DNA of 64,000 bases from Pollenia angustigena (GCA_930367215.1 OV884059.1:12176945-12240944), one strand, 5' to 3'; positions 1 to 12,100 are shown, numbered from the stretch's first letter. Program-made: numbers and translations. Notes: a model not told the origin generated them from the sequence alone.

Positions 1-65
1 TCCGGGAACCGTAGATCTTGCCGAGTCTAAGTTTTATAACCCAACTAAAAAAAATTACTCTTTTT

Positions 66-812
66 TTACCCTTCACCTCAGGTGGAAAGGGGTGTATATA
101 AGTTTGTCACTCCGTTTGTAATTTCTACAATATTGATCTAAGACCCTATAAAGTATATATACGCTGGGTCCTTATGATTGTTTACATATACTAGCATAAT
201 GCCCAATATGATTTTCGTTATCATCCTTCTTTATTATTTCATCTATTTAACAAAATAATTTTTACATATAGAAACTAGGAATTTTTGTGTTTTTTTTGCT
301 ACTTAAAAACTCGCCAAAAAAGATAAAAGAAAACAAACAAACACACATACATGTCACAAACTATTTTGGTGAATATATTTCCCAGTTGTGCTATTGCGGT
401 GAACAAAAACATCAAGAGTAATTACAACTCAACTGTGTTCAATTTTGTGAGCAGTAAACGTGCCATATTTCATTTAAATGATATTCGATTAACGTTCCTT
501 CATGGTTCAGTTGACTATAGGGTGTGTTAAGATAGAAACTAAGAGTTCCCAGGTTCGAATCTTGGTTTTTTCAAAAGAAATTTTTTTTTAATATTTTTAT
601 TTTTTTTATGTTCTAAAAATGATTTAAAAAATATTTACCAGTTTTCGCTTTTTAAATTTTATTTATAATGAAGTTTTAGGTATTGTAAATATGTATGTAT
701 TGGTATGTAAAAATTATTTAGTTTTTGTCTAGTTGCTCTGTATTCTGCTCGCACAATGGTGAAGGGTATATAAGATTCGGCATAGCCGAATATATCACTC
801 TTACTTGTTTTT
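66..812 (+). mobile_element. DINE-like (Helentron-type) element, family B, copy 1
   Basis: Non-autonomous repeat, no coding capacity. The 5' end reads ACCCTTCACCTCAGGTGGAA, followed by a CCTATAAAGTATATATA block. The 3' end has GGTGAAGGGTATATAAGATT, then the short hairpin TCGGCATAGCCGA, then a CTTACTTGTTTT tail. This layout (5' TATACCC with a short inverted repeat, an ATAAAGTATATATA block, a 3' mini-hairpin, a CTTGTTTT end) is that of Drosophila INE-1/DINE-1, known as non-autonomous Helentrons. Other family B copies lie at 11482-14544 (reverse) and 35081-36326. The centre (about 200-720) is diverged and holds a tRNA-like stretch at 495-571. Confidence 0.7.
495..571 (+). other. tRNA-like relic or SINE head
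   Basis: A TGGTTCAGTTG stretch at 503 resembles a Pol III A box. GGTTCGAATC at 552-561 matches the B-box consensus at suitable spacing, and a run of T at 565-571 could terminate Pol III. The arms do not fold into a convincing acceptor stem, so this is not a functional tRNA. It may be a decayed tRNA or a tRNA-derived SINE head inserted in the DINE-like element. Confidence 0.35.
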
Positions 813-907
813 TTTTTCTAATTAAACAAGTTAACAATAACAAAACAATATCAAAAAGTCTAGTTAATTATTATACTTAAAGACGCGCAACTCCATAAAA
901 CTTAATT

Positions 908-1050
908 CAACTTTCATTGTGTTGCCAGCAGCGGAATCAGACAACGCATCTTATGTTAAAATAAAAAAAAAAAATTTTTTTTATTTTAACTAACATAAGC
1001 GGCGTTGCCGGATATTGCTGCTGGCCACTCAACTTCAATTGTGTTGCCAA
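908..1050. repeat. Hairpin flanked by 19-bp direct repeats
   Basis: GCCAGCAGCGGAATCAG at about 924 and its approximate complement ending near 1026 form arms of about 45 bp (shared cores GCCAGCAGC, CAACGC, CTTATGTTA, AAATAAAAA). Outside the hairpin are near-identical direct repeats, AACTTTCATTGTGTTGCCA at about 908 and AACTTCAATTGTGTTGCCA at about 1031. These may be long target duplications or part of a larger repeat. No coding content. Confidence 0.5.
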
Positions 1051-1112
1051 CCTTAATCAACCCAATACTGTGAAAAAGTCATTTAAATTGCATTTTAACA
1101 AAAAAAACCTTA

Positions 1113-1505
1113 TATCGTTAGCTAAAATGCAAAAAGACGTAACTAACAAAAATATAATTTTACAGGAGAAGCAAAAAACTTTGTAAATTGAAAACTATAA
1201 ACATGTCAGAAAAACATGCATTGATAAGTCGTCCATGGAATTCTTCAACCAATTTTCAAAGAAAACCATTTCATTATTTTTTCCTTGAAAAAAAAAATGT
1301 GTAATTACGTCGTTTTGCATACATCAAACAAAAAAACTTGTAGTTACGTCCCTTTGTTTTTTGTAAATAAAAGTGCAATTTTTGATCGCAGAAGTGTAAA
1401 ATTTTGTCAAGACATATAGTTTTATAGCATTCAAAATAATCAATCAAAAACTCGATTTAGAATTTTTTGTTAGTTACGTCTTTTTGCATTTTAGCTAACG
1501 ATATG
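1113..1505. mobile_element. TIR MITE (TATCGTTAGC ends)
   Basis: The left end TATCGTTAGCTAAAATGCAA, continuing into AAAGACGTAACTAACAAAAA, is matched almost perfectly by its reverse complement ending at 1505, giving TIRs of about 40 bp around a 310-bp AT-rich core. The core repeats parts of the terminal motif (TAGTTACGTC, CGTCGTTTTGCAT). No open frame, so it depends on a transposase from elsewhere. Superfamily not assigned. Confidence 0.7.
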
Positions 1506-2104
1506 TAACTTTCATGTTCTGGCGCTATTTTTTATTTAGGCGATTTTTTTTTATTTTTGTGAATTCTTCCGATTTTTATAATTGGTTAAGTTTTAAAAAT
1601 TTTGTTTAAGAATATTAAGACAATTTTTGGCGATTTTCTTATGTATTTTTCATATATATAAACAATTTCCAGGAATGTGCTCCTTAAGCGAGGTATAGAC
1701 AATTATAAATCAATTTTAACAAAATTTTGTTCAGTCGTTTTTTTTGTTCTGCCAGTAGGTAACATGCTTCGAATTTAATCTGTAGCCAATTTCAATAAAT
1801 TATTTCTAAAATTACGACCTGTCCTTTGCGCACAAAGTTTTTGTGGACAGACAGCCGGTCATATTTGATTTGAATTAAAAAATGAGTTCCGAGACGATTA
1901 ATAGACTCTTGAACAAATACTTTTAATGTGTTACACACAATGGATGCACATTATAGCACTCAATCATAATATCTAAAAAATCATTGCATAGCTTTAGTAC
2001 CATAAAAAGTAGCATACTTTTAGGTTGGTTGGATTTATATTATTTATATTATTTAAAAATTGATTTAACTTTCATAATATTTGCTAAAAATCGTTTTTAA
2101 GGAA
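1506..2104. other. AT-rich sequence, nothing recognised
   Basis: No gene, RNA gene or repeat structure recognised here. Short T and A runs and frequent stops on both strands. Confidence 0.6.
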
Positions 2105-4497
2105 TCTATATATATAAAAGTGAATGTATGTACATTAGCGTGGCCGTTAGTTGTATGGAGAACTTTTTTTTTTTGATTTCTTATATTCTCCCCCCCCAAA
2201 TCGGTTCAGTTTTATGTAAAAAAAAAATACAAAAAAATTTCGTAGCGATAAGTTGTGTTTTAGGGGGGGCGTCGGCCCCTCAAAGTTTGCCATCAAGCCA
2301 TTTATTCAAATGTAATTTGTTTGCATATGACTATCTCTTAAAAACAACATTTTACAAGAACATGGTATATGGCAATATTTTAGCTCTTCTAGTCAACAAC
2401 ATTAGCCTCGAAGAAAGTTTTTTGCTAAAATTAATATTTAAGAAAATAATTAAGAAAATAACAACAAAATTCCAAACATTTTATATACGTTTTATATATA
2501 TAAAAGAGGGATTTAATGTCAAGTGAACTAATTTTGAAATCGAAATCTTTCGATTTGGATGAAATTTGCACCACCGTTAGTCCCATTGAATAGTAGTTCA
2601 GACACAAATTTTCAACAAGATCGGTCAAAAAGTTTCTGAGTTTTGGAGGGTCAAAGTTTGAAATTTTGGCCATACAGGTGTTCTTTCACATCCATGTAAC
2701 TTATTACCAATTGGGGTTAGCAAAATTTGTCTCAAGCAGCTTAGATAGCTATTTAATCAATATTTTTAAAAAAAATTTTTTAACATATTTTTTTTATATT
2801 TAAAACTTTTTTTTTTTTTTTTTTTGCCAAGTTGTAAATTTAAAAAAAAAATTTTAAAAAATTCAAAAAAAAACAAAAAAAATTTTTTTTTAAAGATTGA
2901 TCAAATAGCTATCTAAGCTGCTTGGGACAAATTTTGCTAACCCCAATTGGTAATAAGTTACATGGATGTGAAAGAACACCTGTATGGCCAAAATTTCAAA
3001 CTTTGACCCTCCAAAACTCAGAAACTTTTTGACCGATCTTGTTGAAAATTTGTGTCTGAACTACTATTCAATAGGACTAACGTTGGTGCAAATTTCATCC
3101 AAATCGAAAGACATCGATTTCAAAATTAGTTCACTTGACATTAAATCCCTCTTTTATATATATAAAACGTATATAAAATGTTTGGAATTTTGTTGTTATT
3201 TTCTTAATTATTTTCTTAAATATTAATTTTAGCAAAAAACTTTCTTCGAGGCTAATGTTGTTGACTAGAAGAGCTAAAATATTGCCATATACCATGTTCT
3301 TGTAAAATGTTGTTTTTAAGAGATAGTCATATGCAAACAAATTACATTTGAATAAATGGCTTGATGGCAAACTTTGAGGGGCCGACGCCCCCCCTAAAAC
3401 ACAACTTATCGCTACGAAATTTTTTTGTATTTTTTTTTACATAAAACTGAACCGATTTGGGGGGGGAGAATATAAGAAATCAAAAAAAAAGAAAATAACG
3501 GCCACCCTAATGTACATATGTATATTTGTATATATTTGTGCCTTATAGGAGGCCAAACCACTTGACCGATGGCCTTGAAATTTTCACAGCATATTACTAT
3601 GACCCTGGAAGAGAGATTAGGCTATATAAAATTGTGACTGGGCAAAGGGGCGATGCCACGCCCATACAACCCAACATTTTAAATCGTGTTATCTATGATA
3701 TTTTTTTGACCTACGGCGATAATATTTGGTATATATATTGTTGGCTTGAATAGAAATACGTTTAATTACAAGAGTAGGCGTGGAGCCGCCCCTTTATAGA
3801 AAAAGTAAAAAACGTTATATCTAATAAACTACTGAACCGATCGTCATCAAATTTTCACAGAAGGCTATTGTTCTGAATTAATGTGTCGTAGGGTTCAAAA
3901 AGGTGTGATTGGACAAAGGGGCGGTGCCATATTTTTTCGTGGATGCCAATAATAAATTTCGCATATTTTAAGAGCCGCTGCAAGCATTTTCTTGCACTTT
4001 TGGTAGTTGAATCTCCTGTGACCCAAAATTGAAATGAAATAGCAACGGGGGAAGTGGTACCCCCCATAGGACGTCAATGTTTAATATCGCATATCTTAAG
4101 AACTGTTATAGTGATAATATTCAAACTTTGTAGAAGTCATTCTAATGGTATACTACACTTTTGAGCATAAAAATAAAGCGGGTAGGCGCAGGGGGAGCAA
4201 TACCTCCCATAAGATGCAAATATTAATTATAGCGTTACTGAAGAACTATGATAGTAAGAGTCTTCAAACGTGGTAAAAACCACTATTATGGTAAATTTTA
4301 AAAGAAAAATGGGCGGGGTTGACGGAGGGAGAGCAATACCCCCCATAAAACGAAACTACTGAATGCCACGGAATTCTCTTACTACGAAGCAGCTAATAAT
4401 TTATTAAATTAAATACATTTTTGTTTATATATATTGTAAATACTTTCAGTTTTATTTTATAACGACGGGGGTAGCGAAGCACACCGGGTTAAGCTAG
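2105..4497 (+). mobile_element. Non-autonomous Helitron, copy 1 (interrupted)
   Basis: It starts with TCTATATATATAAAAGTGAA directly after an A and ends with GGGTTAAGCTAG directly before a T. This is the A|TC...CTAG|T arrangement of Helitrons, which make no target duplication. The body (about 3520-4497) is closely matched by 27912-28933. It contains several short blocks ending in near-identical CCCCCCATA-type phrases, such as ACTTGACCGATGGCCTTGAA and AAATTTTCACAGAAGGCTAT. No Rep/helicase frame is present. The 5' part is split by a 1.4-kb foldback at about 2124-3518 that copy 2 lacks. Confidence 0.8.
2124..3518. mobile_element. Foldback element with ~640-bp inverted arms
   Basis: The sequence from about 2124 to 2780 is repeated in reverse complement from about 2880 to 3518 with only scattered differences. 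For example ATGTACATTAGCGTGGCCGT pairs with its complement ending near 3518, and GGGGCGTCGGCCCCTCAAAG pairs with CTTTGAGGGGCCGACGCCCC. The ~100-bp centre is a T/A-rich loop. The paralogous Helitron at 27912 lacks this block at the same internal position, so it is an insertion. Identical 80-residue open frames on the two arms are a by-product of the symmetry. Part of an arm recurs at about 50578-50800. Confidence 0.8.
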
Positions 4498-5111
4498 TTC
4501 CTTATAATTTTTCTTAATTCCAATTTATGAAAATCTTGCTCAAAACTTTACTGCATCCCATTTAATTAATGACTTTAGAAATAATATCTGTTTTGAACTC
4601 TACATAGATGACATTTTTGAAATAATTCATTTGCTTAATTATGATAATAATAAAAATGTTCTTAAACTAAGAGTAATGCAAATATGCATCAGAATGAATT
4701 GCTGATAACTTATGATATGCTAGTTATTTACATAAAAACGCATTTAGGGAGAAAACTTGTGGCTTTCATGATATTCATAGAAAAATTGTTCCAAATTAAA
4801 CTTTATCTTTCCTTTAAATTTTAATATTTTTTCAAATTAGTTCAAAGCAAAACAAAAACAATTAAAATTCTGGTTAAAATTTGAATTGGATTTAAATAAA
4901 ACAGGTATTTTTATAATATTTTCCAATTATAAAAATAAGTTCAATTTTCTAGGGTAATTGATATAACTCAAATGTAAATTGTTTAATTATATTTTAGTAC
5001 TAAAAATATGAAATTTTAAAATACTGTTTAAATTTAATTTTTAAACTTTAAAATATTTATTTAATTTTCTAAAATTTTGTTGAATTAAATATGCAAATGA
5101 TGTTAAATTCA
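4498..5111. other. AT-rich sequence, nothing recognised
   Basis: Very AT-rich, dense stops, no structure recognised. Confidence 0.6.
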
Positions 5112-5592
5112 TATCGACAGCTCAATTCCAAAACAGACTAAGTCGAGTATGTTTTAAATTTTTTATTTCGTTTTCGAATTGAGTGTTGGTCAACTTAAAT
5201 TCTGTTCGGCTTATCCAAACCATAGTTATGTACAAAAAAGTAACTTAGCAAACTTTAAGAGCTTCTCCTGCAAAACTCACTTTTTCGACTTAGCATGTTT
5301 TGGAATTGAGCTGTCTATTAATTACTTAAAAACTTGTTACAAGTTCATACTTAAAGGCGCCAGTAATGATTTAATTTTTTTTTCGTTTTCGAATTGAGTG
5401 TTTTTCAACTTAAATTCTGTTCGGCTTATCCAAACCAAAGTTATGTACAAAAAAGTAACTTAGCAAACTTAAAGAGCTTCTCCTGCAAAACTCACTTTTT
5501 CGACTTAGCATGTTTTGGAATTGAGCTGCCTATAAATTACTTAAAAACTTGTTACAAGTGCATACTTAAAGGCGCCAGTAATGATTTAATAC
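5112..5592. repeat. 215-bp tandem duplication with inverted end
   Basis: Two copies of a unit starting near 5160 and 5375, spaced 215 bp (GAGTGTTGGTCAACTTAAAT at 5181 and GAGTGTTTTTCAACTTAAAT at 5396), differ at few positions. Each unit holds CGACTTAGCATGTTTTGGAA, and the reverse complement of that block precedes copy 1 at 5115-5145. The whole is thus a TIR or foldback element whose right half was duplicated. The open frames across it are duplicates of each other and do not resemble a known protein. Confidence 0.7.
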
Positions 5593-6123
5593 CTGGTTAT
5601 GTATGTGGCAAAAAGTTTAGCATGCTGTTAGGTGGATAAGAAACATCAAATAAAAAAATCTTTGTTAAAGTATAATAATTATTTAAAGAGTATAAAAATA
5701 TTAATAAAGTATTTAAAGAGAAGTGTGATAAAAAAATTTTTTTTAAGAAATGAAAAATTTATAATCTAAATGAAAAATTTTGTTAAAAATCATTTTCATT
5801 CAAACAGGGGTCAAAGGTGAAATTAAAACATTATTAAAGTGTCGATGATGTGATAAGGTTTATTGGCTTTAAGTTTTATATAAAGGCGTAAGACAAGATT
5901 TGACAGAGGGATTGTAGCGAGCGTAGGACATTTTTCGGTACAGTAGTAAATTAATGTGAAATTAAATAGAACGAATATGGACAATGAGGGCGCTAAATTG
6001 AAGACTGGAAAGAAAAGGGTCTTGATTTCTTTCATCAGCGACTATTTTTTTTTTTTTTGCAAGACTTAAGACCGTTTGAAAATGTGGTAGGGATCAGTTC
6101 TAGTTCTAATAACAATTTTTATT
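5593..6123. other. AT-rich sequence, nothing recognised
   Basis: No recognised gene. A 70-codon reverse-strand frame at 5823-6035 has no recognisable motif and is most likely chance. Confidence 0.5.
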
Positions 6124-6763
6124 AAAGGCGCCCGTACACGACATGTATTTGTCATCTGACATGTCAAATTTTCAAGTCACATGTAATTGTTCATGTCTGT
6201 CAAAATTGCTGTTTTACATAAGGTTTATAATATTCGGTCACAAACGTACATGTAATTTGCTTCTGACATTGTCTCTGTTTTTTTTCGCATTGTTATTGCA
6301 GAAACCAAAGTAGTTCTCGGTTTCAAAATAGCTTGCTGCCGCCACGAAAATATTTATTTACGCCGTAAAATAATTTAGCCATCTTAACATTTTTTCTTTT
6401 ATTTTAAAGATACCAATTTAGAATTTTATAATTAAACGGTTTTTATGTATATATTTACATAAATTCTATTAAATGGTGAGATGAGCATACATATCTTGGT
6501 ATTGTAAAATATTAACTTCAGCCGGCTAATGATTCCTTCAATAGTTGACGCCGCTGCCAGTTTCTTCCCGGCATAGATTTCTGATGTCAGATGGTTTGTC
6601 AGAAGAAAATAGAGCACGCTCTAATTGAAATTTTGTCAGATGACTTTTCGTCTGACTTTTACAGAAGCAAAGTTAAAAAGGTAACACACGACATGTATGT
6701 GTTTTGCAGTGGGAAATTTGACATGTCAGATGACAAAAACATGTCGTCTATACGCTCCTTAAG
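6124..6763. mobile_element. TIR element, ~640 bp (GACATG-rich ends)
   Basis: The left end AAAGGCGCCCGTACACGACA, continuing with ATGTATTTGTCATCTGACAT, is matched by the reverse complement of 6690-6763 (TAAGGAGCGTATAGACGACA, then TGTTTTTGTCATCTGACATG). TIRs are about 50 bp. The termini carry many CATGT/ACATG and CATCTGACA words, possible subterminal transposase sites. No transposase is encoded. Target duplication not clear. Confidence 0.65.
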
Positions 6764-7191
6764 GAGCCTTGCCACTTTCAAACGGAGATGTCCTAAGAGG
6801 GGTAAACCATTTTGATACTTTCTAACAGTTCATTTGAATAACCTTAATGAACCTAAATTGATTGTAATAATGTTTGTCGGAGATATTGTCCCGAGTGAAC
6901 CATGTTAATATAATATATTCCCTTCATTTAAAGTAATACAGTAGAAAGAAAAGTTATAAAATGGACTGAAAAATATCTCTCAAAATTGTCAATTAAGCCA
7001 CAGTCAGGCCATGAACAATGATGTGCGTCATGTTGACATCAAACTTTAAATGGCCGCGCTATATATAAAAAACAAAAAGTGCTGTATTTTGGGGCGTGAC
7101 AATAAAATTGTTTTCCTATTTTAGAAACTTTATTGACGTATCTTTCATTCTATAAATTTGTTTTATTAAAAAAAATTTTGTATGGGACATA
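6764..7191. other. Unassigned spacer
   Basis: No gene or repeat structure recognised. Confidence 0.5.
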
Positions 7192-7392
7192 CAGGGGTGT
7201 GCTGAATATCGGAAACGTAAAACGCAAGAATTTTAAAAAACCGGTCTTTATTAATATTTCTGTAATATAAGAATTTTATGACAAATATTTCTCTATTAAA
7301 CAGAATTTTATTTAAAAAATTATATTTAAAGTGTATTAAAAACGCCTTCCAAATTATTGCGTTTTACGTTTCCATTTTCCAGCTCACCCCTG
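7192..7392. mobile_element. MITE, 201 bp, CAGGGGTG termini
   Basis: CAGGGGTGTGCTGAATATCG then GAAACGTAAAACGCAA at the left matches the reverse complement of the right end (CAGGGGTGAGCTGGAAAATG then GAAACGTAAAACGCAA). TIRs are about 36 bp around an AT-rich core. CAGGGGTG resembles hAT termini (CAGRG), but no 8-bp target duplication is visible. The immediate flanks share only ATA. Superfamily uncertain. Confidence 0.7.
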
Positions 7393-7858
7393 ATAAAATC
7401 CGCTTTTTCGCTTAATTGCGTATAACTTTCTTATTTTTATTTTAATGATTTCCTCGATTTTAAGTTTCTTTTATTCGGCACCAAATTTAGACGCGTAGGC
7501 TTCGAAGAAAAATTAAATACAATTTTCCATATTAACTAAGCAAATTGAAATAATATTAAAAAAAATAATTCAACTTCCAGCCCTGGTAAAGGGCTAAAAG
7601 ATATGTCGGAAAATTTAAACGAAATTTTTGGTATATAATTTAGGTGGACGCTACATTCTGGAGATAATTGAAATTTATTGGATGCGTTTTTTACTCCCTG
7701 CTCCACCCTTTGTGCATGCCTCTACTATAAAGCATTCTTTAGTAAACTCACCCTAGCTCTCGCCAGGTTCTGGGAGAAAATGGTCTAAACATATATTTTC
7801 GCTCTAGCAAATAAACTTAATGCAGTCATTCTTTACCTTTCTCTTTAAAAGGAGAAAG
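7393..7858. other. Unassigned spacer
   Basis: No gene or repeat recognised. Confidence 0.5.
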
Positions 7859-8492
7859 TTTGAAAGTTTGCATCAGAATTTTATTTGAGGGGGTTAAAGT
7901 TTCCCAGCCTTGGCACATTCTTATTGTTAATCCGCATAAAAACCTTGTTACCCTTACATTTTAGGGATAAAATGTGTTCAGCAAACTTATGTAAAATGTT
8001 ACGGAGAACATTTTTGTAGAATATGTTAACTCTCTAACTCCTCAAAGTATGGGTCTTTTTTGTTCTTCTTTTAAAAAAGAGCAAAAACATCATTCAAACA
8101 GGGATTTAAGGGGTTAAAATCGAAATTTTAGCTGCAGACTTAATAAGTCTTCATCTACTTGACCCTGGTGTCAATGTTACCAGCTTTCGTAAGCGTCAAG
8201 ACAGCTTTCTGCCATTCTTTTCAGTAAACGATGATAACACGTTTGCTTATTGCAACGATATTAAAGGAATAATGAATGCAATGAGTTTTGACGACGACTG
8301 ACGTATATTTATTGATTCATCTAAGAAGAGTCTAAAAGCTGTTCTCCGTAGCATTTTGCATAAATTGGCTGAACACATTTTATACCTAAAATGTAAAGGT
8401 CAAATGGTTTCTTATGCCGATTAACAATAAGAATATGCCACAGCTGGGAAACTTTAACCCCCCCTCAAATGAAATTCAGATGTAAACTTTTA
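7859..8492. mobile_element. Foldback element with ~160-bp arms
   Basis: The left arm 7859-8022 (GAAAGTTTGCATCAGAATTT ... AAAATGTTACGGAGAAC) pairs with the right arm 8336-8492 (GTTCTCCGTAGCATTTTGCA ... GAAATTCAGATGTAAACTTT) with moderate divergence. The arms share TTATTGTTAATCNGCATAA and GGTTAAAGTTTCCCAGC. The 310-bp loop has no recognised gene. Divergence of the arms suggests an old insertion. Confidence 0.7.
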
Positions 8493-8639
8493 AAACGCCG
8501 ATACACGTGTCTTTTTTTTTGTCTCCTCTATAAAAATTTATAGGCCAGACCTTGTAATTTTTTTTTTTGTGTTGTACAGTGTTATTTAATATTGTTCTTT
8601 TAAGAACAATTTTGATTTTAAGTTAAACTGTTAATTTTT

Positions 8640-9050
8640 AATTTTTGATATTCTTTAATTAGGCTTGAGTTCATCAAATTTAATTTTCATTAAATTATTT
8701 TCACTGTGGAAGGAATTTTACATCTTGGAATTTTTATTAAAATAAAATTTTTTTTTTTTTTATTGATAATGTTTCTATGGCTGAGCTGGAATTTTGAACC
8801 CGGGTTGATTTTTACATTTTTCAAGAATCACCACATTCTTTCTTCAGAAAATCTTTGAGTTCTTACCACTGCACCACTGCAGTGCCCGCCAGCCAACAGT
8901 CAAACATCAATCTTTTAACCAGCAGTACTGGTGGTTCGAAATTTGCTGTTATTATCATTTTTAAGTTTAAATTAAATGTTGCCTCCTCTCCTCTGTTTTT
9001 TCCGTATTCTTTCTGTCAAGAGTTCGTCTTGAAAACCTGAATACATTTGC
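8640..9050 (-). repeat. SINE-like repeat, reverse orientation
   Basis: Read on the minus strand this matches pieces of the repeats at 33830-34250 and 57990-59080: a GTCAAACATCAATCTTTTAA block, an AAATTTGCT block, a TTTTTCCGTA/TTTTGTCAAG block, and a 3' block with TAATTTAATGAAAAT and GAACTCAAGCCTAATTAAAG. A B-box-like GGGTTCAAAATTCC lies at about 8785-8800 (minus strand). It is probably a tRNA-derived SINE-like family. No coding capacity. Confidence 0.55.
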
Positions 9051-9605
9051 TTATTATGTTTTTTTGCTCTTTTAATATTGTTCCAACTGTTTTTCCTTCT
9101 ACATTATAAAACAAACAAAATTAATTAATTTTTTAAATATTTTTTTTAGGCCAATAAAAAAGAAAATTACCCCAAAACACTGCCTAAAATTAATTCCATA
9201 ACAAGCCAAACAACTTAGACGTTTACGGTAAATCACCTTTTGGCTTCACAGCACATGTTAAAGATAATTTCGGTTTTAATATTTCATTTAAAATCCTTTC
9301 AATATAATACCCAATTAAATTTGCCATTAAATTCTATTACCAGAAACAAGTGCAAAGAGCTGATCCTTTTATTCTATACATCGAACAATACACAGCTTAT
9401 TAACTCTATAATTCATTCCAAGAATTATAACAAATTTTCAACAACTTCTTAAATTTTCTTATTTTTTTTTTTTTTTTTTGAAGAAAAACTTTTCTCATAA
9501 AATTTTACACATTGACTACACTGCAACAAATTACCTAAAATTTATGTTGAAGTGTTGTACAAAAAAAAAACACTCAAAGAAAACTTTTTTTAAAAGGTTC
9601 TTTAA

Positions 9606-10084
9606 CCCTTTCGACCCGGATGGTACATATGTGTACCACTGTAAGTTTGAACATCTCTAACAGCTTTAAATTTAATGTTGCTTGGTTGCAAAATGAACCT
9701 TTCAAGTCTCCTGACCGTTTTTTGTAAGTTACAACGCTTCCAAAGTGAAGTGCATAGCATGATTTTTGCATGATATTATGAGCGAAAGTTAATTTTAACG
9801 GACGGTTGGTACTTATCTGTACCACATAACATCCCGTACCACAACCCCCACATCCAGTATCACAACCCCCACAACCATTACAGCCACCAATCATTGTTTT
9901 TCCGATTTTCTTTTACCGATAAGTTATATCGTCGGTTGATTATTTAATTGTCGTATGTGGATACAAATTACATACGACATACGACAATTAAATAATCAAC
10001 CGACGATATATTACTAAAATAATCGGTTCCAATCAAAAATTTTGTTTTACCACTGCTATATGAAAGCCGGGTCGAAAGAAAGGG
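9606..10084. mobile_element. piggyBac-type MITE, 479 bp, TTAA target sites
   Basis: TTAA at 9602-9605 is followed by CCCTTTCGACCCGGATGGTA. The other end is CCGGGTCGAAAGAAAGGG followed by TTAA at 10085-10088. TTAA target duplication with termini starting CCCTTT is diagnostic of piggyBac-like elements. Inside are several GTAC-containing TACCAC repeats (9820-9880) and, at 9924-10009, a strong hairpin whose 34-bp arms (TATATCGTCGGTTGATTATT...) are perfect complements. No transposase is present. The Gly/Cys-rich reverse frame at 9574-9894 comes from the simple repeat. Confidence 0.85.
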
Positions 10085-10088
10085 TTAA

Positions 10089-11481
10089 CAGAAAAATCTA
10101 AATATGAATTGTTTAATAAACATTTTGCAGACAATTGATCTTAAAAATTTAATCTTTAGCAAATTTTTATTACATTTTAAACTTGCTTAATTATTAGTTG
10201 TTTTTGTTTGGCTGCAGGTCCAAGTAAATAAAAAAATTATAAATTTATAAACGTGCTTAATATTTTATTAAACTTTACCAAAAGAATTTAAAATTTTTAA
10301 GAGTTTGACCTTTGACTGAAGTATTTTTCTCAATGTTTCTTCAAGTTTTTAAGATTGCCTTTCGTCTACGATCAGGTTCGACTTTCAAGTCGATTAAATT
10401 TAAAATTTTTTGTTTTAATAATTAAAGTTTTACCCCCGTATACATAAACGATTATTTGATTTAACATACGTTGATTAAGGATAATTTTCATAGTAAATTT
10501 GTTCTTTAAACTTTTATTAAATTTTAAAATTTTTTATGAATACAGGCATTAATAATTAAAACACTACCTTATATTTTTCTTAAAGTGTAACTAAAAACTC
10601 TCTCCCTTTTATTATAGCAAAATATTGTGCAAGTAAAAAACCATTGAGTTATATTCTTAGGTGCGTGTGTGCGAAATTGTACAAGTGCTGCGTACTTGTG
10701 CTCATTATCCTTCTGCTTACTCGTCTCCTAGCTTTTTCTTCTTTCTACTTTACAAACACATACATTCACACTAACTCACCTTTACGCAACTTTCGCTACT
10801 GAAGGCAGGATTGAAGTTTTACATTTTCCCTTGTTCGTCAGTATAAGATTTATTTATTATAAATGTGTTAATACAAATAGAGGTACAAGTTTTAACATGT
10901 AGTATATACATAAATGTTCCGCCATGTATAACTATTGAAGATTTTGCAGCATATGTACCCTGCAGACAAAGTAACTAATTTTAATTTAGAAATATACAAG
11001 TTGCATCCACTTTAGACTAATTGAAAAGTTGTTTTTTTTTTTCATATATCGAACTATCGCTTTTAATGTTCGGTTGTTATAGGAGCCCGACTAGTTCATT
11101 TGTATACAGTTATATACTAGTTGTTTTTTTACAGTAAAAGTATAAAAAGCAAAAGTAACACTTTTTACATAATATTTGCTTTATAAACCAAAGCACCCAG
11201 CAGTGAAGAGCTTCAGGCATAAGTATTTTCAAAGGAAAGGTACTGAAAATAGTACGATACATAGTAATGAATTTTTCATCACTGATACATACTAATGCTG
11301 TGAAATATTTACAACAACACTTATAATACCCAGTTGTTTACTGTTATAAATTTATTGTTGTTAAAATTTTATGTGTTGTTTGCTTGTGCTTTTTACGCGA
11401 GTGTGTTTGAGTGCGTGATGCTGAGGTAATAACTGATAAAGGAAAAGTGAAAAACTGCATAAAAAAAAATTACAAATAAAA
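10089..11481. other. AT-rich spacer, nothing recognised
   Basis: No coding gene, RNA gene or clear repeat recognised across this 1.4 kb. Confidence 0.5.
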
Positions 11482-12100
11482 AAAAGTAAGAGTGCTATAT
11501 TCGGCTATGCTGAATCTTAAATACCCTTCACCATGATGAGATAAGAACAAAAAGTTATATACATAAATAACGTTCTTTAGATACACGCAGAGAAAAAATA
11601 TGGTTGGGCATGGTTACGGCAACAACACTATGTTTAATGTAACAATATATTGTTGTCGTACACAAATTATTGATATTTTTATTTAATTTCAACAATATTA
11701 TAGTTACTGTAAACATATCAATGTTTATCGCAATTATGAATTTGAGTATTGTTGACCGAAAAATAATTATTTTTCTAACAACTTAATTATGATAACTTTA
11801 AAAGCATATTATATTTCTCAAAACCATATCATGGTATTTAATAGCCATAACATGATAACTTTCTATACATTTATCATATTATGTTAAAGATGCAATCAAA
11901 CTATTTTTACTCTAATCATATTATGTTAGCGCCATTTGTAAAATAATTTTGAAGCAGTTGTGTCGTTTTTTTTATTTGTGAGCGGTTAAACAATTAAGAG
12001 ATAAAATTCCATAAAAAAAATAAGTTTAAAGAAATCAAAAAATTTAAATATTAGCGGAGTTCATTCAGTATTAGTGATTTAATAGTGCAAATGCAAAATA

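Noticed and set aside
2431..3226. Two near-identical 80-residue frames (2431-2673 reverse and 2984-3226 forward)
   Set aside because: They are mirror copies on the two arms of the foldback. No conserved domain and heavy AT bias.
9574..9894. Gly/Cys-rich 106-residue reverse frame
   Set aside because: The Gly/Cys part is the reverse of a CCACAACCCCCAC simple repeat inside the piggyBac-type MITE, and the frame runs out of the element.
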